Notes under the pieces: generated by a model
What the model was told of the DNA's origin: nothing
What the model saw: the letters and a program-made list of their open reading frames with translations, nothing else
Databases searched by the model: none
Assembly (NCBI GenBank): GCA_029237695.1
Contig: CM055267.1
Coordinates: forward strand, 5,602,036 to 5,666,035
Direction: 5' to 3'
From: Conchocele bisecta
Taxonomy: Eukaryota; Mollusca; Bivalvia; Lucinida; Thyasiridae
Length of the DNA stretch: 64,000 bases
Shown: piece after piece, positions 48,423 through 59,493 of the stretch
Numbering within the stretch: position 1 is the stretch's first letter
How the letters are laid out: the number at the start of each line of letters is the position of its first letter
Position numbers and translations under genes: made by a program

Positions 48423-48495
48423 CATATGTCTTTGAAGAACACTTCTACTCTTCATGTACTTCAAACAGTATTCACAAATGTACAGCTTTGGCAAC
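48423..48495 (-). CDS. KAT6: KAT6 exon D: first three ligands of the C2HC zinc finger
   Basis: A 73-nt microexon. It completes Arg440 (AG|G) and encodes 441-464, [10 protein letters not shown] then [14 protein letters not shown]. The acceptor is ttattgtag and the donor is ATG|GTATGT, phase 0. Cys447, Cys450 and His463 are three ligands of the MYST C2HC finger; the fourth, Cys467, is in the next exon, 18.9 kb away. The finger supports HAT folding and nucleosome contact in MYST enzymes. The sequence matches KAT6 closely (LPKLYLCEFCLKYMKS in vertebrates). Confidence 0.95.
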
Positions 48496-48589
48496 CTACA
48501 ATAAAGACACAGGTTAATAGACATTGGACCAAACAAACACATACTGTTTTGTTTTGTTTCTTAACTGTTTCAACACCACAGGCCTGTAT

Positions 48590-48745
48590 AGTGGTATTGG
48601 CCAACAGTGTAGATCCAGATGAACATACCAAGTTTCAGGTATGTAGCGGGTACGGTTTAAAAGTTTTACGAGTTACAAAGTTGGTGACAGACGGACGGGA
48701 CGGACGGACAAGGGTAACACTAAATGCCCCCTCCACTATTGCGGA
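48590..48745 (+). repeat. HINE-like 3' part, ATGCCCC family
   Basis: 'accaagtttcaggtatgtag', a GGACGGACGG tract and 'actaaatgccccctccacta' match the 3' part of 716-1308. It lies inside the intron between exons C and D. Confidence 0.65.
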
Positions 48746-49199
48746 AAGAAGTTATTGAGAAACTTTAATGCATTTGCCTTACAATGTGAACACAAGTCCT
48801 CAGTTACCTTAACTTTTAGGTGTTCAGACGTGGGTGGGGTGTATGCACCGACACCCTCAACCATGAGTGGACAAAACCTACATTTAATATGGTTATTCCC
48901 ATTGCTGATAGGAATGTACATGTAGAGGATCACTAAGGCTGTATAGATGGTAGTAAAAGTATTACATGGAAACAGTTTTTGAACCTGCGACCTGAACCTT
49001 GAATGGACGAAGTCTACATAGTGTAGGTAACTTAACATAGGTTGGACAAAAATGTTAAAGCTTTCTCAACAAAAATGGGTCCAGTGGCCGGTTATTATAC
49101 CAGGAAAAAAGATTCCACCCAATTCCACCCATGGCAAATTTGATTATTCTGCTTACATCCAAGATGGCCGCCAATATATAATTTATAATAGTGAAACCG

Positions 49200-50271
49200 A
49201 CATAAAACGAGAAATGGACGCTTGTCCACAAGTTCATGTGTATCCACCTCGCCGCCTACCTCGCCGCCTACAGGCAGCCACTAAAAAAAATATAGAAAAT
49301 CTAAAAAGAGGCACAACTGCGGATTGATGGTGGGATAGGGAAAATGTTATGTTACACACTCCTGCACTTGATGGTTGGAATGTATACAAAGTATGACAAA
49401 AAGTGAAAGTGAAAGTGTTCAATGTCCCACCAACAGCTAGTCATATAGAGACGGGACCACCCCTAGGCCACAATCCATCCAAGTGTACCGAGTATGAATA
49501 AAATCTGCCAAAAACTGTAAAAGTAGTTCGCCGGACAAGGAAAAAATATATATTCCGAGTCAAAAAGAAAAGGGGGCCTAACTGTGGATGGAACGGTGGG
49601 ACAGCGAAAATGTCTACGTTACACACTCCTGCATTTGATGGTTGGGATGTATACCAAGTATGAAGAGAATCGGCCAAAAACTGTAAAAGTATTTCACCAG
49701 ACGAGGACAAAAATATTTTTCAGTCGAAAAAGGGGCATAACTGCGGATGGATCGGTAGGACAGCGAAAATATTTAAGCTACGCACTCCTGCACTTGATGG
49801 TAGGGCTGTATACCAAATATGAAGAGAATCAGCCCAAAACTGTAGAAGTAGTTCGCTGGACAAGGAAAAACAATATTTTCAGAGTCGAAAAAGGAGCACA
49901 ATTCTGGATGCATCAGTCGAACAGCGAAAATGTTTACGTTACGCATTCCTGCACTTGATGGTAGGGTTGTATATAGAATATGAAGAAAATCAGCCAAAAA
50001 CTGTAGAAGTAGTTCGCCGGACAAGAAAGAAATAATATTTTCAGAGTTGACAAAGGGGCATAACTGCGGATGGATCAATGGAACAGCAAAATGTTCACGT
50101 TACACACTCCTGCACTTGATGGCAGGGCTGTAGACCAAATAGGAAGAGAATAGACCAAAAGCTGTAGAAGTAGTTCGCCGGACAAGGTAAGGAGTGTCTG
50201 CGGCGGATGCGGACACAGACGATGTTCGGTGTGAAATCCATAGTATCCAACGACTTTCGTCCGGGGGATAC
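49200..50271 (+). mobile_element. HINE-like element, GTATCCCCC/GGGGGATAC family, ~170-bp monomers
   Basis: Starts 'gaaatggacgcttgtccaca' and 'catgtgtatccacctc'. Five monomers carry 'cacactcctgcacttgatgg', 'agtagttcgccggacaagg' and 'ggcataactgcggatggatc'. It ends 'tagtatccaacgactttcgt'+'ccgggggatacaatt'. Part of a SINE-like repeat lies at 49405-49460. Confidence 0.75.
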
Positions 50272-50468
50272 AATTATTTGGGAAATGGCTTGAATATGAA
50301 TATGAATATCAAGTCTCACCATTACTGGTTTTCAAAATATATCTGATGACAAGTAAGTAAATGACGTATCAAGCCAATTAGACTTACGGTAACAGATACA
50401 TTTAGCAAAAGATATAATCCTCCATTTCTCAGGTCAGCGACTGAAGGAATACAATGCTATTATATTAC

Positions 50469-50749
50469 CTTGCATATTCCTGTGGGTATGGAGACGAGTA
50501 CCAGGTCTGTATTTCGTACTGCCCAAACTCGATGCAGGGTGGATGGCGGCCCTGGGAGGGACTGGCGGCCGACGTTGTGAGTGTGGCAGAGGGCGTGGCA
50601 GTGGGAGTGGCTGGTGGGGCTGGTGGGGCTGGTGGGGCGGAGTTGGCAGGTTGTGGCGGGGGCAGCGATGGCTGGGGACTGCTGGGGGGTGGCGGCGGCT
50701 CTGAAGTGTCGGTCTGTCGTTGATAGCGGCGGCGAGCATCATCCACCTC
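50469..50749 (-). CDS. KAT6: KAT6 exon C: proline-rich segment and start of MYST/HAT domain
   Basis: Encodes 347-439 plus two bases of Arg440. The acceptor is tttacag|GAG and the donor is GCAAG|GTAATA, phase 2. It begins with a charged stretch ([14 protein letters not shown]), followed by about 55 residues of Pro/Ala/Ser/Thr low complexity. It ends with [20 protein letters not shown], the near-invariant start of the KAT6 MYST domain. The Pro/Ala tract is much longer than the short linker I recall at this position in human KAT6A, and its repeated GGGGCTGGT units (antisense) suggest expansion by slippage. Confidence 0.95.
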
Positions 50750-50779
50750 CTGTAAACAAGTAATAGTCTGTCACCGAAA

Positions 50780-51618
50780 CCAGGCAGTCAATACAGGCTC
50801 ACAACATCACACAACATTACCTGTAAACCAGTGATGGTTAATAATCCAAACTGAACAGTCAATACAGGCTCACAACTTCACCTGTAAACCGTGATTTATT
50901 ATTAATATTATTGTTAATAACCCAAACTGAACAGTCAATACAGGCTCACATCACACAACGTTACCGTATTTCGCCGTGTATTGCGCGCACTGGTGTACAA
51001 CGCGCATCTATATTTTGGGGAAAAAAATAGTTTGCGTCAATAGCGCGCAGCAAATTTTCACCAAATAAAATTGGCGGAATTTCCGTCCCGAGTATAAGAA
51101 AATTGCTTTCCGAGTTCACATCCACAATGCTGAACATATGCCGTTAGGCTCTCTCGAAGCCGCTAAACAGTGACAAAAAGATAGCCAAAGGTCCGCTTTA
51201 CTAATCGAGGCATAAATTAGACTTTATATTGTCTAAAATTATGTTGTATTTATTGGTATTTACTGATTAATATGCTTATTAAAAATTAACGATGCATGTA
51301 ATAAATTTACTGAACCTACTTACGAAGAAGTTTGTGGTATATAATTCCACCATATTTTCCCTTCGTGTATAACATAACAGACCGCAATACACATATTACC
51401 CGTATTTGCCAACACACAGCAGTCTGTGTGTCAAACTGCTTCCCCAAGGCGATATTAAAATAACACTACTAGTGACCTGCAAATGAGAAACAATTCCCCC
51501 CAGCCAAATATTGACACTGTGGACACACAGTCGATATACGTAGGTACAGATAGTGTGTATTCACTGTTTATTGATTAGGTTTAAAAATAGACATAGCGGT
51601 CGCTGATATAATACGGTA
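50780..51618. repeat. Short tandem duplication followed by a TACCGTATT-ended element
   Basis: 50780-50960: 'acagtcaatacaggctcaca' and 'acctgtaaacc' recur three times at 80-100 bp spacing. 50962-51618: TACCGTATT at the left and AATACGGTA at the right are inverted, with 'gtgtattgcgcgcactggtg' just inside, which resembles a widespread invertebrate DNA-transposon end. 51619-52186 is unrecognised. Confidence 0.5.
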
Positions 51619-52186
51619 CTACCACCTGAATACACGACAGTCCAGCATAACCCCATATCAGTGTATGCGCAGGCGAATTAGGGGCTATGCTGGTCGCACA
51701 TGTCATAAGGTATTGATGCGTGAATACTTGTCAATACTTTACACAAATAGTAACAGTCAGTCGGCAACCTAGCAACAACAACAACCATTACCGAATGTTA
51801 CCGAGTGCGATCTGAATGTGCACGACGCTGGATTTAGCATCTAAAATCTTACATCAAGCGCTCATGGGATTGAGATAATCGGTCCTCATTAATTATTCAT
51901 AGAATGGCAGACGTGTGACGTCACTTCGAAAATTTACAACCAAACAATAACAGGAAGGCAACATTTGACTGATACGAGATCAGGACACCAGCGTAAATAC
52001 AGAAAATATGTAAATTTCCTCTAATACACGTGGCTATATTAAATCACCCCCTATAAAATAGAAATCAAGTTCAAGACGGAAACAAACAATGTCAATGGAA
52101 TTGAATTGGTGTTTTAAAGCCCAATGTGGATAAATGTGGCTTTGGATGGAGAAATGGGGCTTATGGAATTTGCGGCAAGTACCCAC

Positions 52187-52302
52187 CTTGTTGAGAGCGT
52201 CCTGGGCATTGTCCTGGGCCTTCTTAAACAGGTCCAAGTCCTCCTCGGACACACCGGGTGGCAGGCAGTTGCCGCTTGCCGGCCCCATCTCACTGTCTGA
52301 AT
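52187..52302 (-). CDS. KAT6: KAT6 exon B: acidic helix EEDLDLFKKAQ before the HAT domain
   Basis: The exon completes Asp308 (G|AT) and encodes 309-346, ending ...DALNK in phase 0. The acceptor is tgttacag and the donor is AAG|GTGGGT. The segment SEEDLDLFKKAQDNAQ aligns with the VTEEDLDVFKQAQ block of KAT6B and the equivalent KAT6A helix, which immediately precedes the MYST domain. The phases fit both neighbours exactly. It is too short to recognise alone; context makes it secure. Confidence 0.9.
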
Positions 52303-52562
52303 CTGTAACACATCAACTCTCCATCTCATCCGTATTGATTAAAGCAATTGACATAAACACGAAAACCTAACATTGAAGGTGACTAAGTCAATGAAGCGGA
52401 AACATGATGTACAATAGTTTCCAGTGCACACCACTAGCAGATGATAGTGTCCAAGGTTAGTGGTTGTGACTGCTACAATGAATGACAAATGGACTTAAAC
52501 ACAAAAACTTGCCATTTAAAATGACTACATCAGCAGAAAAAAGTAGGTTAAAACCCATACAC

Positions 52563-52853
52563 GATTTGGTTAAAATAAGAGCAAGTGAGCAGGGGTTCAC
52601 GGACACCCCAGGCCTACACTTTGTCTGAGCAACAAATATTTTCAAAGTCATTTGGCCTTATCATTTGGCATGAAAGCCACATGGGTGGGCTATATAATGA
52701 AAATACGTTATGATAACACAGTATATGAAGTTTCAAGTCAATCTGACTAAAGGTTGCAGAGCTAATGGCTACCCGAAAACGCACATGTTATGAACGGACG
52801 AACAGACGGATGGAATGACAAAAACTTTTATTCTCGTATGTCGGGGGTATAAT
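52563..52853 (+). repeat. HINE-like element, GGTATAATA family
   Basis: 'gtgagcaggggttcacggac'+'acccc' at the start, one monomer ('atgaaagccacatgggtggg') and the end 'ctcgtatgtcgggggtataa'. 52303-52562 and 52854-53805 hold diverged 'tgacctactttt' and 'cttaacattgaaaatg' text only. Confidence 0.65.
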
Positions 52854-53805
52854 TAGTTAGTGGAAACTAAAAATATTGCCTGAATGTACACTTAAACATT
52901 TGCTAAACACACCAATTGAACATTTTTCACACAAAAACTGAACATTGAAAATGATTAACAATTTCACCACCACAGGCCCGTAAAGTAGTATTGGAAAAAT
53001 GTGTAGAGCTGGCCCAGGATCAGCACTTTTTGCAAGTAATTTTCATATTTTTAAGAACAAAAATCACCCACTTTTCATAAATGAACTAGTCTGAAAATAA
53101 TTGTGTGACAGTAACATATCAAAATCCATTGCATTGTGAAATGGTTAAGTCATCGAAGCAGGGAATCGCTGCGATTGTCAATTTACTTGTGCTTAAATAC
53201 ATTTTGTGCAAGTTGAGAGTTGTGTGGTTGGCAATACATATGCATGTATACCGTGTCTCAACAACCAGGGTCAATGTCACTGAGGACTTATGTCCACCTT
53301 GTTTCTAAAGCCAATGTGTGACAAATTTATTTTGTTTTCTCAATTGTCTGAATACCCAAAGTAAAGGTCACCGATATTAACCAAATATTACATGGGCTTT
53401 AACTGGATCATAATACAGCTGTTCCCAAAAAAGATTCAGTGAAATTTCACCTTGACCTACTTTTTCTGCTTCGAAGATTTAGTCATTTTCATTGTTCAAA
53501 AAATGTTTAATTGGTGTGTTTTTTTAGTTTCTACTAACCGATAACTTGATCATACTACAGTTGCTTCCACAAAAACAATTCTGTGCACTCTGAAATTGAC
53601 CTACTGTTTCCGAATCGACGAATTAGTCATTTTCAATATAAAGCTTTTGTTTGTAAGTCCATTTGTCACTCAGCTACACCACCAAATTTGAGCATTATCT
53701 GCTAGTGGTGTACATCGGAAACTGCAGTACGCAACATGATCCTCATTTGACCTTGACCTACTTTTGACTTTTTCCAATCCAATAGCTTAGTGATTTTCAA
53801 TAACA

Positions 53806-53980
53806 ACAAGAGTGCCGAAGGTCACAATATATGCCCGTCGAAGCAAGGCCAGTTAACAAGGGGAGATAACTCACTGAAAAACAATAGGGTTCTTCATCTT
53901 GCCATGATAAACATGTATACTGAATTTGGTTACGATCCGTCAAGTAGAACTTGAGTTATTGCGTGGACAAGGATAAGTCT
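53806..53980 (+). repeat. HINE-like 5' part, 'atgcccgtcgaggcaagg' family
   Basis: Starts 'aacaacaagagtgccgaagg' with 'aacaaggggagataactcac'. Longer copies at 56570-57045 and 57778-57890. Confidence 0.65.
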
Positions 53981-53987
53981 GAAAATT

Positions 53988-54310
53988 AACAAGAAATGCG
54001 TCTGTCGAACGCGGATGCCACCTGCAGCATATTTGAGAAAATGTGACAAATTGGTTAACCGAAAAGTGTGATGGACGGACGGACGGACGGACGGACGTTC
54101 TTACAGTACTATACTTATGTGGCTTATCACATGTTAAATATTAGCCACATAAAACGATTTTTTAGGTGGCAAATTGTAACCAACCCTATCCTTTACCAAG
54201 TCCATAACCCTGTGGGGCTAGCCACTTAAGTACCCTAATGTGTGCCCGGACGGACGGACGGACGGTCCAAACACTATATGCCACCCTTTCTTCGAAACCC
54301 GGTGGCATAA
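53988..54310 (+). mobile_element. HINE-like element, ATGCCACC/GGTGGCAT family, compact copy
   Basis: Starts 'aacaagaaatgcgtctgtcg', GACG tract 54072-54098, the ~170-bp 'cttatgtggcttatcacatg' hairpin segment, GACG 54246-54264, and the end 'aacccggtggcataaaa'. Same order as 47475-47903 but without the duplicated start, so it may be close to the family's basic form. A stray 'ggctcaggtgagctaaa' end follows at 54386. Confidence 0.8.
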
Positions 54311-54536
54311 AAATAGTCCAGTAGTGCCCGTCCAGCTGTACAAGGTGAAAACATAATACGTCCCGTAAAAAAAATCAAAATCCTTTGGCTCAGGTGAGCT
54401 AAATATAAACACAAAATAAAACGCTGGAATACTGAGCCATAAAAACCAGATGGCCGCAGCTTGCATGTCGAGCCCGCCGAGGCATCTGGTGATCTCAGGG
54501 CAAGATATATATAATGTAGCAACAGATACATTGAAA

Positions 54537-54728
54537 AACAAGAACTGGCATCGTTAAACGAAGCTAATCCCCTCGCTGGCAGCCTTGATAAAAAAGTAAA
54601 GTCCTCAGCGACCTTGACCTTGGGCAGACGGACGTGGGTAGTATGCAAAACAAAGCACCATCCCTATACACACATTGTGGCCAAGTATTATCAAAGTCGC
54701 TGAAACGGTTGATGAATTATTTTTAAAA
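54537..54728 (+). repeat. HINE-like 5' part, 'actggcatcgttaaacgaag' family
   Basis: Starts 'aacaagaactggcatcgtta' and 'ctaatcccctcgctggcag', and contains 'aaagcaccatccctatacac'. Cut off by the CACTGCAG end at 54729. Confidence 0.65.
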
Positions 54729-54795
54729 AAAATACACTGCAGCTCCATTATAACGCGGTCGCGTATAGCGTGATCTCCATTATAACGCGTGTCTC
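54729..54795 (+). mobile_element. TA-preceded element end, CACTGCAGCTCCATTATAAC
   Basis: The first ~25 bp match the inverse of the end at 46285-46305. 'attataacgcg' occurs twice here. The other end was not found downstream; 54796-55185 is A-rich and unrecognised. Confidence 0.5.
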
Positions 54796-55189
54796 TCGTG
54801 GATCCCAATATTTTTTTTTAAAAATAGAGAAAAAATAATAATAAAAAAATAAAAATATCATCGGACGTCGTAGTCATCGTGTAATTAGTTGATTCATGAT
54901 TTCTGTAAGTTTATTCAAACAACGAAGTTCAAAGTCCATGAAAGGATTATTATTAGTATGTTAGCAAATGTAATACCTTTAATCAGGTAATCATGTTAAT
55001 AGGCATATTTATTAATCAATTCAATTACCTTAATCCCAATTGACATGTATTCGCGAAGTAATGGTCGTATCAAAGGAGCATGCCGACCAATGTAACGCCT
55101 GATCAGAAGCTACACTGGTCACAAATCCCATGAGCACCATTATGGGATTATGTATAACATTTTTGCCTTATAAACAAGGTGAACTTCTA

Positions 55190-55720
55190 ACTCAGTTGAC
55201 CTTGGGCACAGTGGCTGCATGCATGAATATATGGAAGATGACAAATAAGCATATAACTGACGGTTACAGAGAAGGTTACCTGAAAAAAGTTAATGCAAAT
55301 TTTGACAAAAACTTTAATGCAAGTCATTTACCCTTAACCTAGGGCACAGGGGCCGCATGAGTGGGACACAGAATGAATATATGGATGATGACCAATAAGC
55401 AAAAAAGTTTCAAGCAAATCTGACATACGATTAAAGAGATAGTAGGTATGTGAAAAGTTTAACGCAAATTTGGACAAAAATTTAAAGCAAACTTCTAAGT
55501 TATTTGACCTTGGGCACAGGGGCCACATGAGTGGGATACAGCATGAATATATGGATGATGACTAATAAGCATATGAAGTTTCAAGTCAATGTGAATTATT
55601 CAATTAGGACTGCAGAGATAAAATTTATTTAAATACTTTTAAGTTAACACAGATTTCGGACAGACAGACGCCCGGACGTCATTGTGATCAATAGTCTCGC
55701 TTTCCGCAAGCGGGCTTAAC
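55190..55720 (+). repeat. HINE-like array, three TGACCTTGGGCACAG monomers
   Basis: 'ttgaccttgggcacag' type units near 55197, 55335 and 55503, each with 'tggatgatgacc/taataagc', then a short GACAGACGCCCGGACG tract and the stem 'tcgctttccgcaagcgggct'. Confidence 0.7.
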
Positions 55721-55786
55721 AGAAACTGTTATAAATATTTTGACATAAAAATGTTTCAGCGATCATGTGAAGGTAAAACAAGAGAC

Positions 55787-56565
55787 GAGGCAAAGCCACG
55801 AAGGCCAGGTTTTTTTCAAGGCATAGACAATTGGCTAACAGATAATTGGCTATGTTATTATGACCACGAGTGACAACTGTCAGTGGCCAAGACGTCAAAA
55901 TAAGCCAGTGTATGAGAAACCTACATGCAGTTGCAGGTTGGCATACATGTATTAGTACAAGATATGAGTGAACATCTGTGCTGTCTGACGAGCGTTGTCT
56001 AATTTAACATTGAAAATTGGCCAAGTCGATTAAGTAGGTAAATGACAAAAAATGCCACATGTTGGATAGTGGTATGTGGTGGTCACTTGTTGGTTATGAA
56101 GTTGTGCAATTATGATGGTTTTAGGTGGTATAGTAAGTGAGAATCTAAACGCGAACTTAAAATGTTGAAAATTGCCTAGTCAATTACGTGGAAAAAATAG
56201 GTCACGGTAAAAAAAGGCCACATGTTGGATAGTGGTATGTGGTGGTCACTCGTTGGTTATGAAGTTGTGCAAGTATGATGGTTCTAGGTGGTATAGTAAG
56301 TGAGAAACAGATTTAAACGCGAAAACTTAACATTAAGCGGAAAAATAGGTCAAGGTCCAAAAAAAAAAAAGGGTCACATAATGGATAGTGGTAAGTGGTG
56401 GGCACCCATTGGTTAGGAAGTTGTGCAAGCATGGTGGTCCTAGGTGGCACAGAAATAGACCTAAACACAAAAACTTAACATTAGACTTGGACGCCGCCGC
56501 CAGCCGCTAATCCGGTCGCCTGCCCGCCAAAGCTATCACCAATCCAGTAACAGAATTAAAAAAAA
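55787..56565 (+). mobile_element. HINE-like element, CCAGG family (single copy outside the big array)
   Basis: Starts 'aacaagagacgaggcaaagc'+'cacgaaggccagg', has three monomers with 'cacatgttggatagtggtat', and ends with a degenerate GC-rich stretch 'gacgccgccgccagccgcta' then 'atcaccaatccagtaacag'. This gives an unexpanded comparison for 30108-35655. Confidence 0.75.
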
Positions 56566-56569
56566 CCAA

Positions 56570-57045
56570 GCGTTCCGAAGTCACAATATGCCCGTCGAGG
56601 CAAGGTCAGTCAACAAGGGGAGATAACTCACTGAAAACCAATAGGCTTCTTCATATTGCCTTGACACATGTATACCAAATTTGGTTACGATCGGTGAAGT
56701 TGAACTCGAGTTATTGCGTGGACAAGGATACAGTGGGAAATTAAAAATGGCCGCCAAGAGGAGATAAGTCATCGGAAATTTTTCAAAATTAATAGGCTTC
56801 TTCGTCTTGCCGTGATAAGCATGTATACCGAATTTGGTTACGATCACTGAAGTAGAACTTGAGTTATTGCGTGGACAAGGATACAAAGTGCGAAAATTAA
56901 AAATGGCCGCCAAGGGTAGACAAGTGATCAGAAATTTTTTAAAATCAATAGGCTTCTTCGTCTTGCCGTGATAAACATGTATACCAAATTTGGTTACGAT
57001 CGGTGAAGTAGAACTTGAGAGTTATTACATGGACAAGGATACAGA
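56570..57045 (+). repeat. Tandem monomers, 'atgcccgtcgaggcaagg' family
   Basis: Three units with 'taggcttcttcgtcttgccg', 'aatttggttacgatc' and 'gttattgcgtggacaaggat', separated by 'aaaaatggccgccaag'. A further unit stands at 57778-57890. Confidence 0.75.
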
Positions 57046-57777
57046 GTACTCAACACCCCAGGCCCCGCCCATTTTTGATCCAATGTTCATCATTTTAAAA
57101 ATTTGAAAGAGTATAGACTATAGATCATTTCTGCATAGTTTTGTCGAAATCGTTCTGCCGGTTCACGAGAAGAATTTGACCTACATTTCTACGGCAGCCA
57201 TCTTGGATTATGCGACGACCTCCATTTCAACAAATATGAAATGGCTTCACCCACGCACAATAACTGTGAAGTTAAACCGGCATCAACCAAGCGGTTCACG
57301 AGAAGATGTTTGAAATCTATATTAAAAGGATGACCTTTCAGAGGCCATCTTGGATGACGTAATCATCCTATTTCGACAAAAAATGCAAGAAAGTGATCGT
57401 CTCCTCGATATCTTCGATTTCATATATATCACGACCATATTTGGTCAAATTTTAAATTTGACTCCAACTTAGCCCCTCGGGTCCCACCCATTTTTGATCC
57501 CGGGGTCGTCATCATTTTATCAAATCTGAAAGAGCGTAGATTATCGATCATATCTGTCAGGTTTCGTCGAAATCAGTCTGGTGGTTCGTGGATATGCGAC
57601 GACGTCCATTTTAACAAATCTGAAAAGGAGTAACACATAGACCATCCCCATGAAGTTTAATCAATATCGGCCAAGCGATAGAAGAAGAGGTCGGAAAATG
57701 TTCACGGACGACTGACAGACAACGGACGAAAAGCGGTAACAATAGCTCACTTGAGCCTTTGGCTCAGGTGAGCTAAA
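57045..57777 (+). repeat. HINE-like element, CTCACCTGA/TCAGGTGAG family, 5'-truncated
   Basis: Monomers with 'gcagccatcttggattatgc' and 'accatatttggtcaaatttt', a GACGGACG-like stretch and the 3' hairpin 'agctcacttgagcctttggc'+'tcaggtgagctaaaa'. It is inserted in the array of the previous family, which resumes at 57778. Confidence 0.75.
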
Positions 57778-57889
57778 ATGGCCGCCAAGGGGAGACGAGT
57801 CTTGACCTGATATACATGTATACTGAATATGGTTATGATCCATCAAGTAGAAGTCTAGTTATTGCGTGGACAAGCTGTGCCTGCCCGTC

Positions 57890-59493
57890 GGCCTACCCGT
57901 ACACATTGAATACATAATACTTCCCGTTTTTTTTCAAACGGGTCTATAAAACTAAATAGTTGTTGTTTACCCATAAATAGACGATATCAAACAAGTTTAC
58001 ATTTGATATTAGATTTATGAAACGAGTCACACGCAATTTATGCACCGAGCCTTGAGCCTGCTGACAAGTTTCCTAAATATCATATCAAATGATTACAAGT
58101 TTGAGATTATGTTTCACACGACTTCACACCCCAACTAACTGAAAACTTTGGAGATAGCCAAATTGTTTCAGCGAGAAGACGCCATTGACTATTTTTCCCC
58201 TCAAGTTGAAAATCTCCACCGAGAAAAATAGTTTGAACACGGCCAACAATTGTCTTATAAATGTCATAGTATAGTTTCAAAAACTTCATATTACCAAACA
58301 GGAGCGCATTTTAACAATTGTAGTGATTTTACAGTCACCAACTCTTCTAATGACGTTTAAAATGGGATGACGTTAACGTTAAAACAACGTTGCTCTGTCG
58401 CGCCATGTAATTATGGTCATCAAATCAAATTCGCTGCAGGTTACACATGTGGCATATCACATTTATGAAATGGGTTACAACACGTCATAACAAGGTTTTC
58501 ATGTGATAAAGTTGTTTATGTGCACATTATAAAACACTATTTTGTGGTACAATTTTATGCATTTTTGTCTTAATATACACATTTCTTTGTCCATAATCAC
58601 AGTACACAAACAGCAAATAAAGGGCTATATACATGTGAGTAGCTCAAAAGCGAGACAGCCAGTAGTCGAGTTACTGCATGGATACAGACAGGGTAATCAC
58701 CTTCAACCATCGACAACTATAGCTCGGTGGAATAATGGATGATGAGGTTACATGAAGTGATTTTTAGATTGAAGCTGCAAAACAAATGGTGAACTTGCTA
58801 ATTTATCAACAAACAAGTGAGAGCAAGCATGTAAACAGGACACAGGTGATTTGTGCAAATGAGATGTGATTATATGTTGAATGAATTGCATGCAATAGAG
58901 CGGTAAGCAACCCAACACCTGTCAAACAAATGGCAAACAAGCACATACCAGTGCCATAAAGTACTCTGCCAAAACTCCACTTCGAGCAGCACCTTTGAAT
59001 CATAACTGGGACGTCAACTTTCAATTCAGCCAGTTCAATTTCGAGCAGATCCTACTGCAAATGTACACCAGCGATGACATATTGGTAAATTGTAACATGT
59101 ATGTGTGATTTTGTTCTCATTACTTTCTGTTCTCCAATATGGTTGCTGAAAATGTCGAGCATTGTCGAGAAAATTACTGCTAGGATTAGAAATGTGTTTG
59201 CAAATTAGCTACCTAACAAATGCGCTATTTAAATTAGAATTAATTTAAATCATCAATTACGGCATGATGACTGCAGCTGCCTATCATGCAGTTTAGGCAG
59301 AGGCGGAGCACAGCACAGGGGGCAGACATAGCGAGGTTCTGTGAGTACGGTGACGATATGGAACATTCACTCAGACAAGCATGCACACAAACGCAGTAAC
59401 TTGCATCGCGACAAACATGACCATGTCTATGACTATCTAGCAAGTAGCATGTACCGGTGAGGAGGAGTAGGCAATGTGCTGCGGTGTCCTTAC
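57890..59493. other. Intron next to exon A, no recognised repeats
   Basis: This 1.6 kb upstream of exon A's donor side is free of the window's repeat families. No exon seen. Minus-strand frame 59240-59493 is the read-through of exon A. Confidence 0.4.

Noticed and set aside
50454..50763. Plus-strand Gly/Val-rich frames opposite exon C
   Set aside because: Antisense shadow of the Pro/Ala-coding tract.
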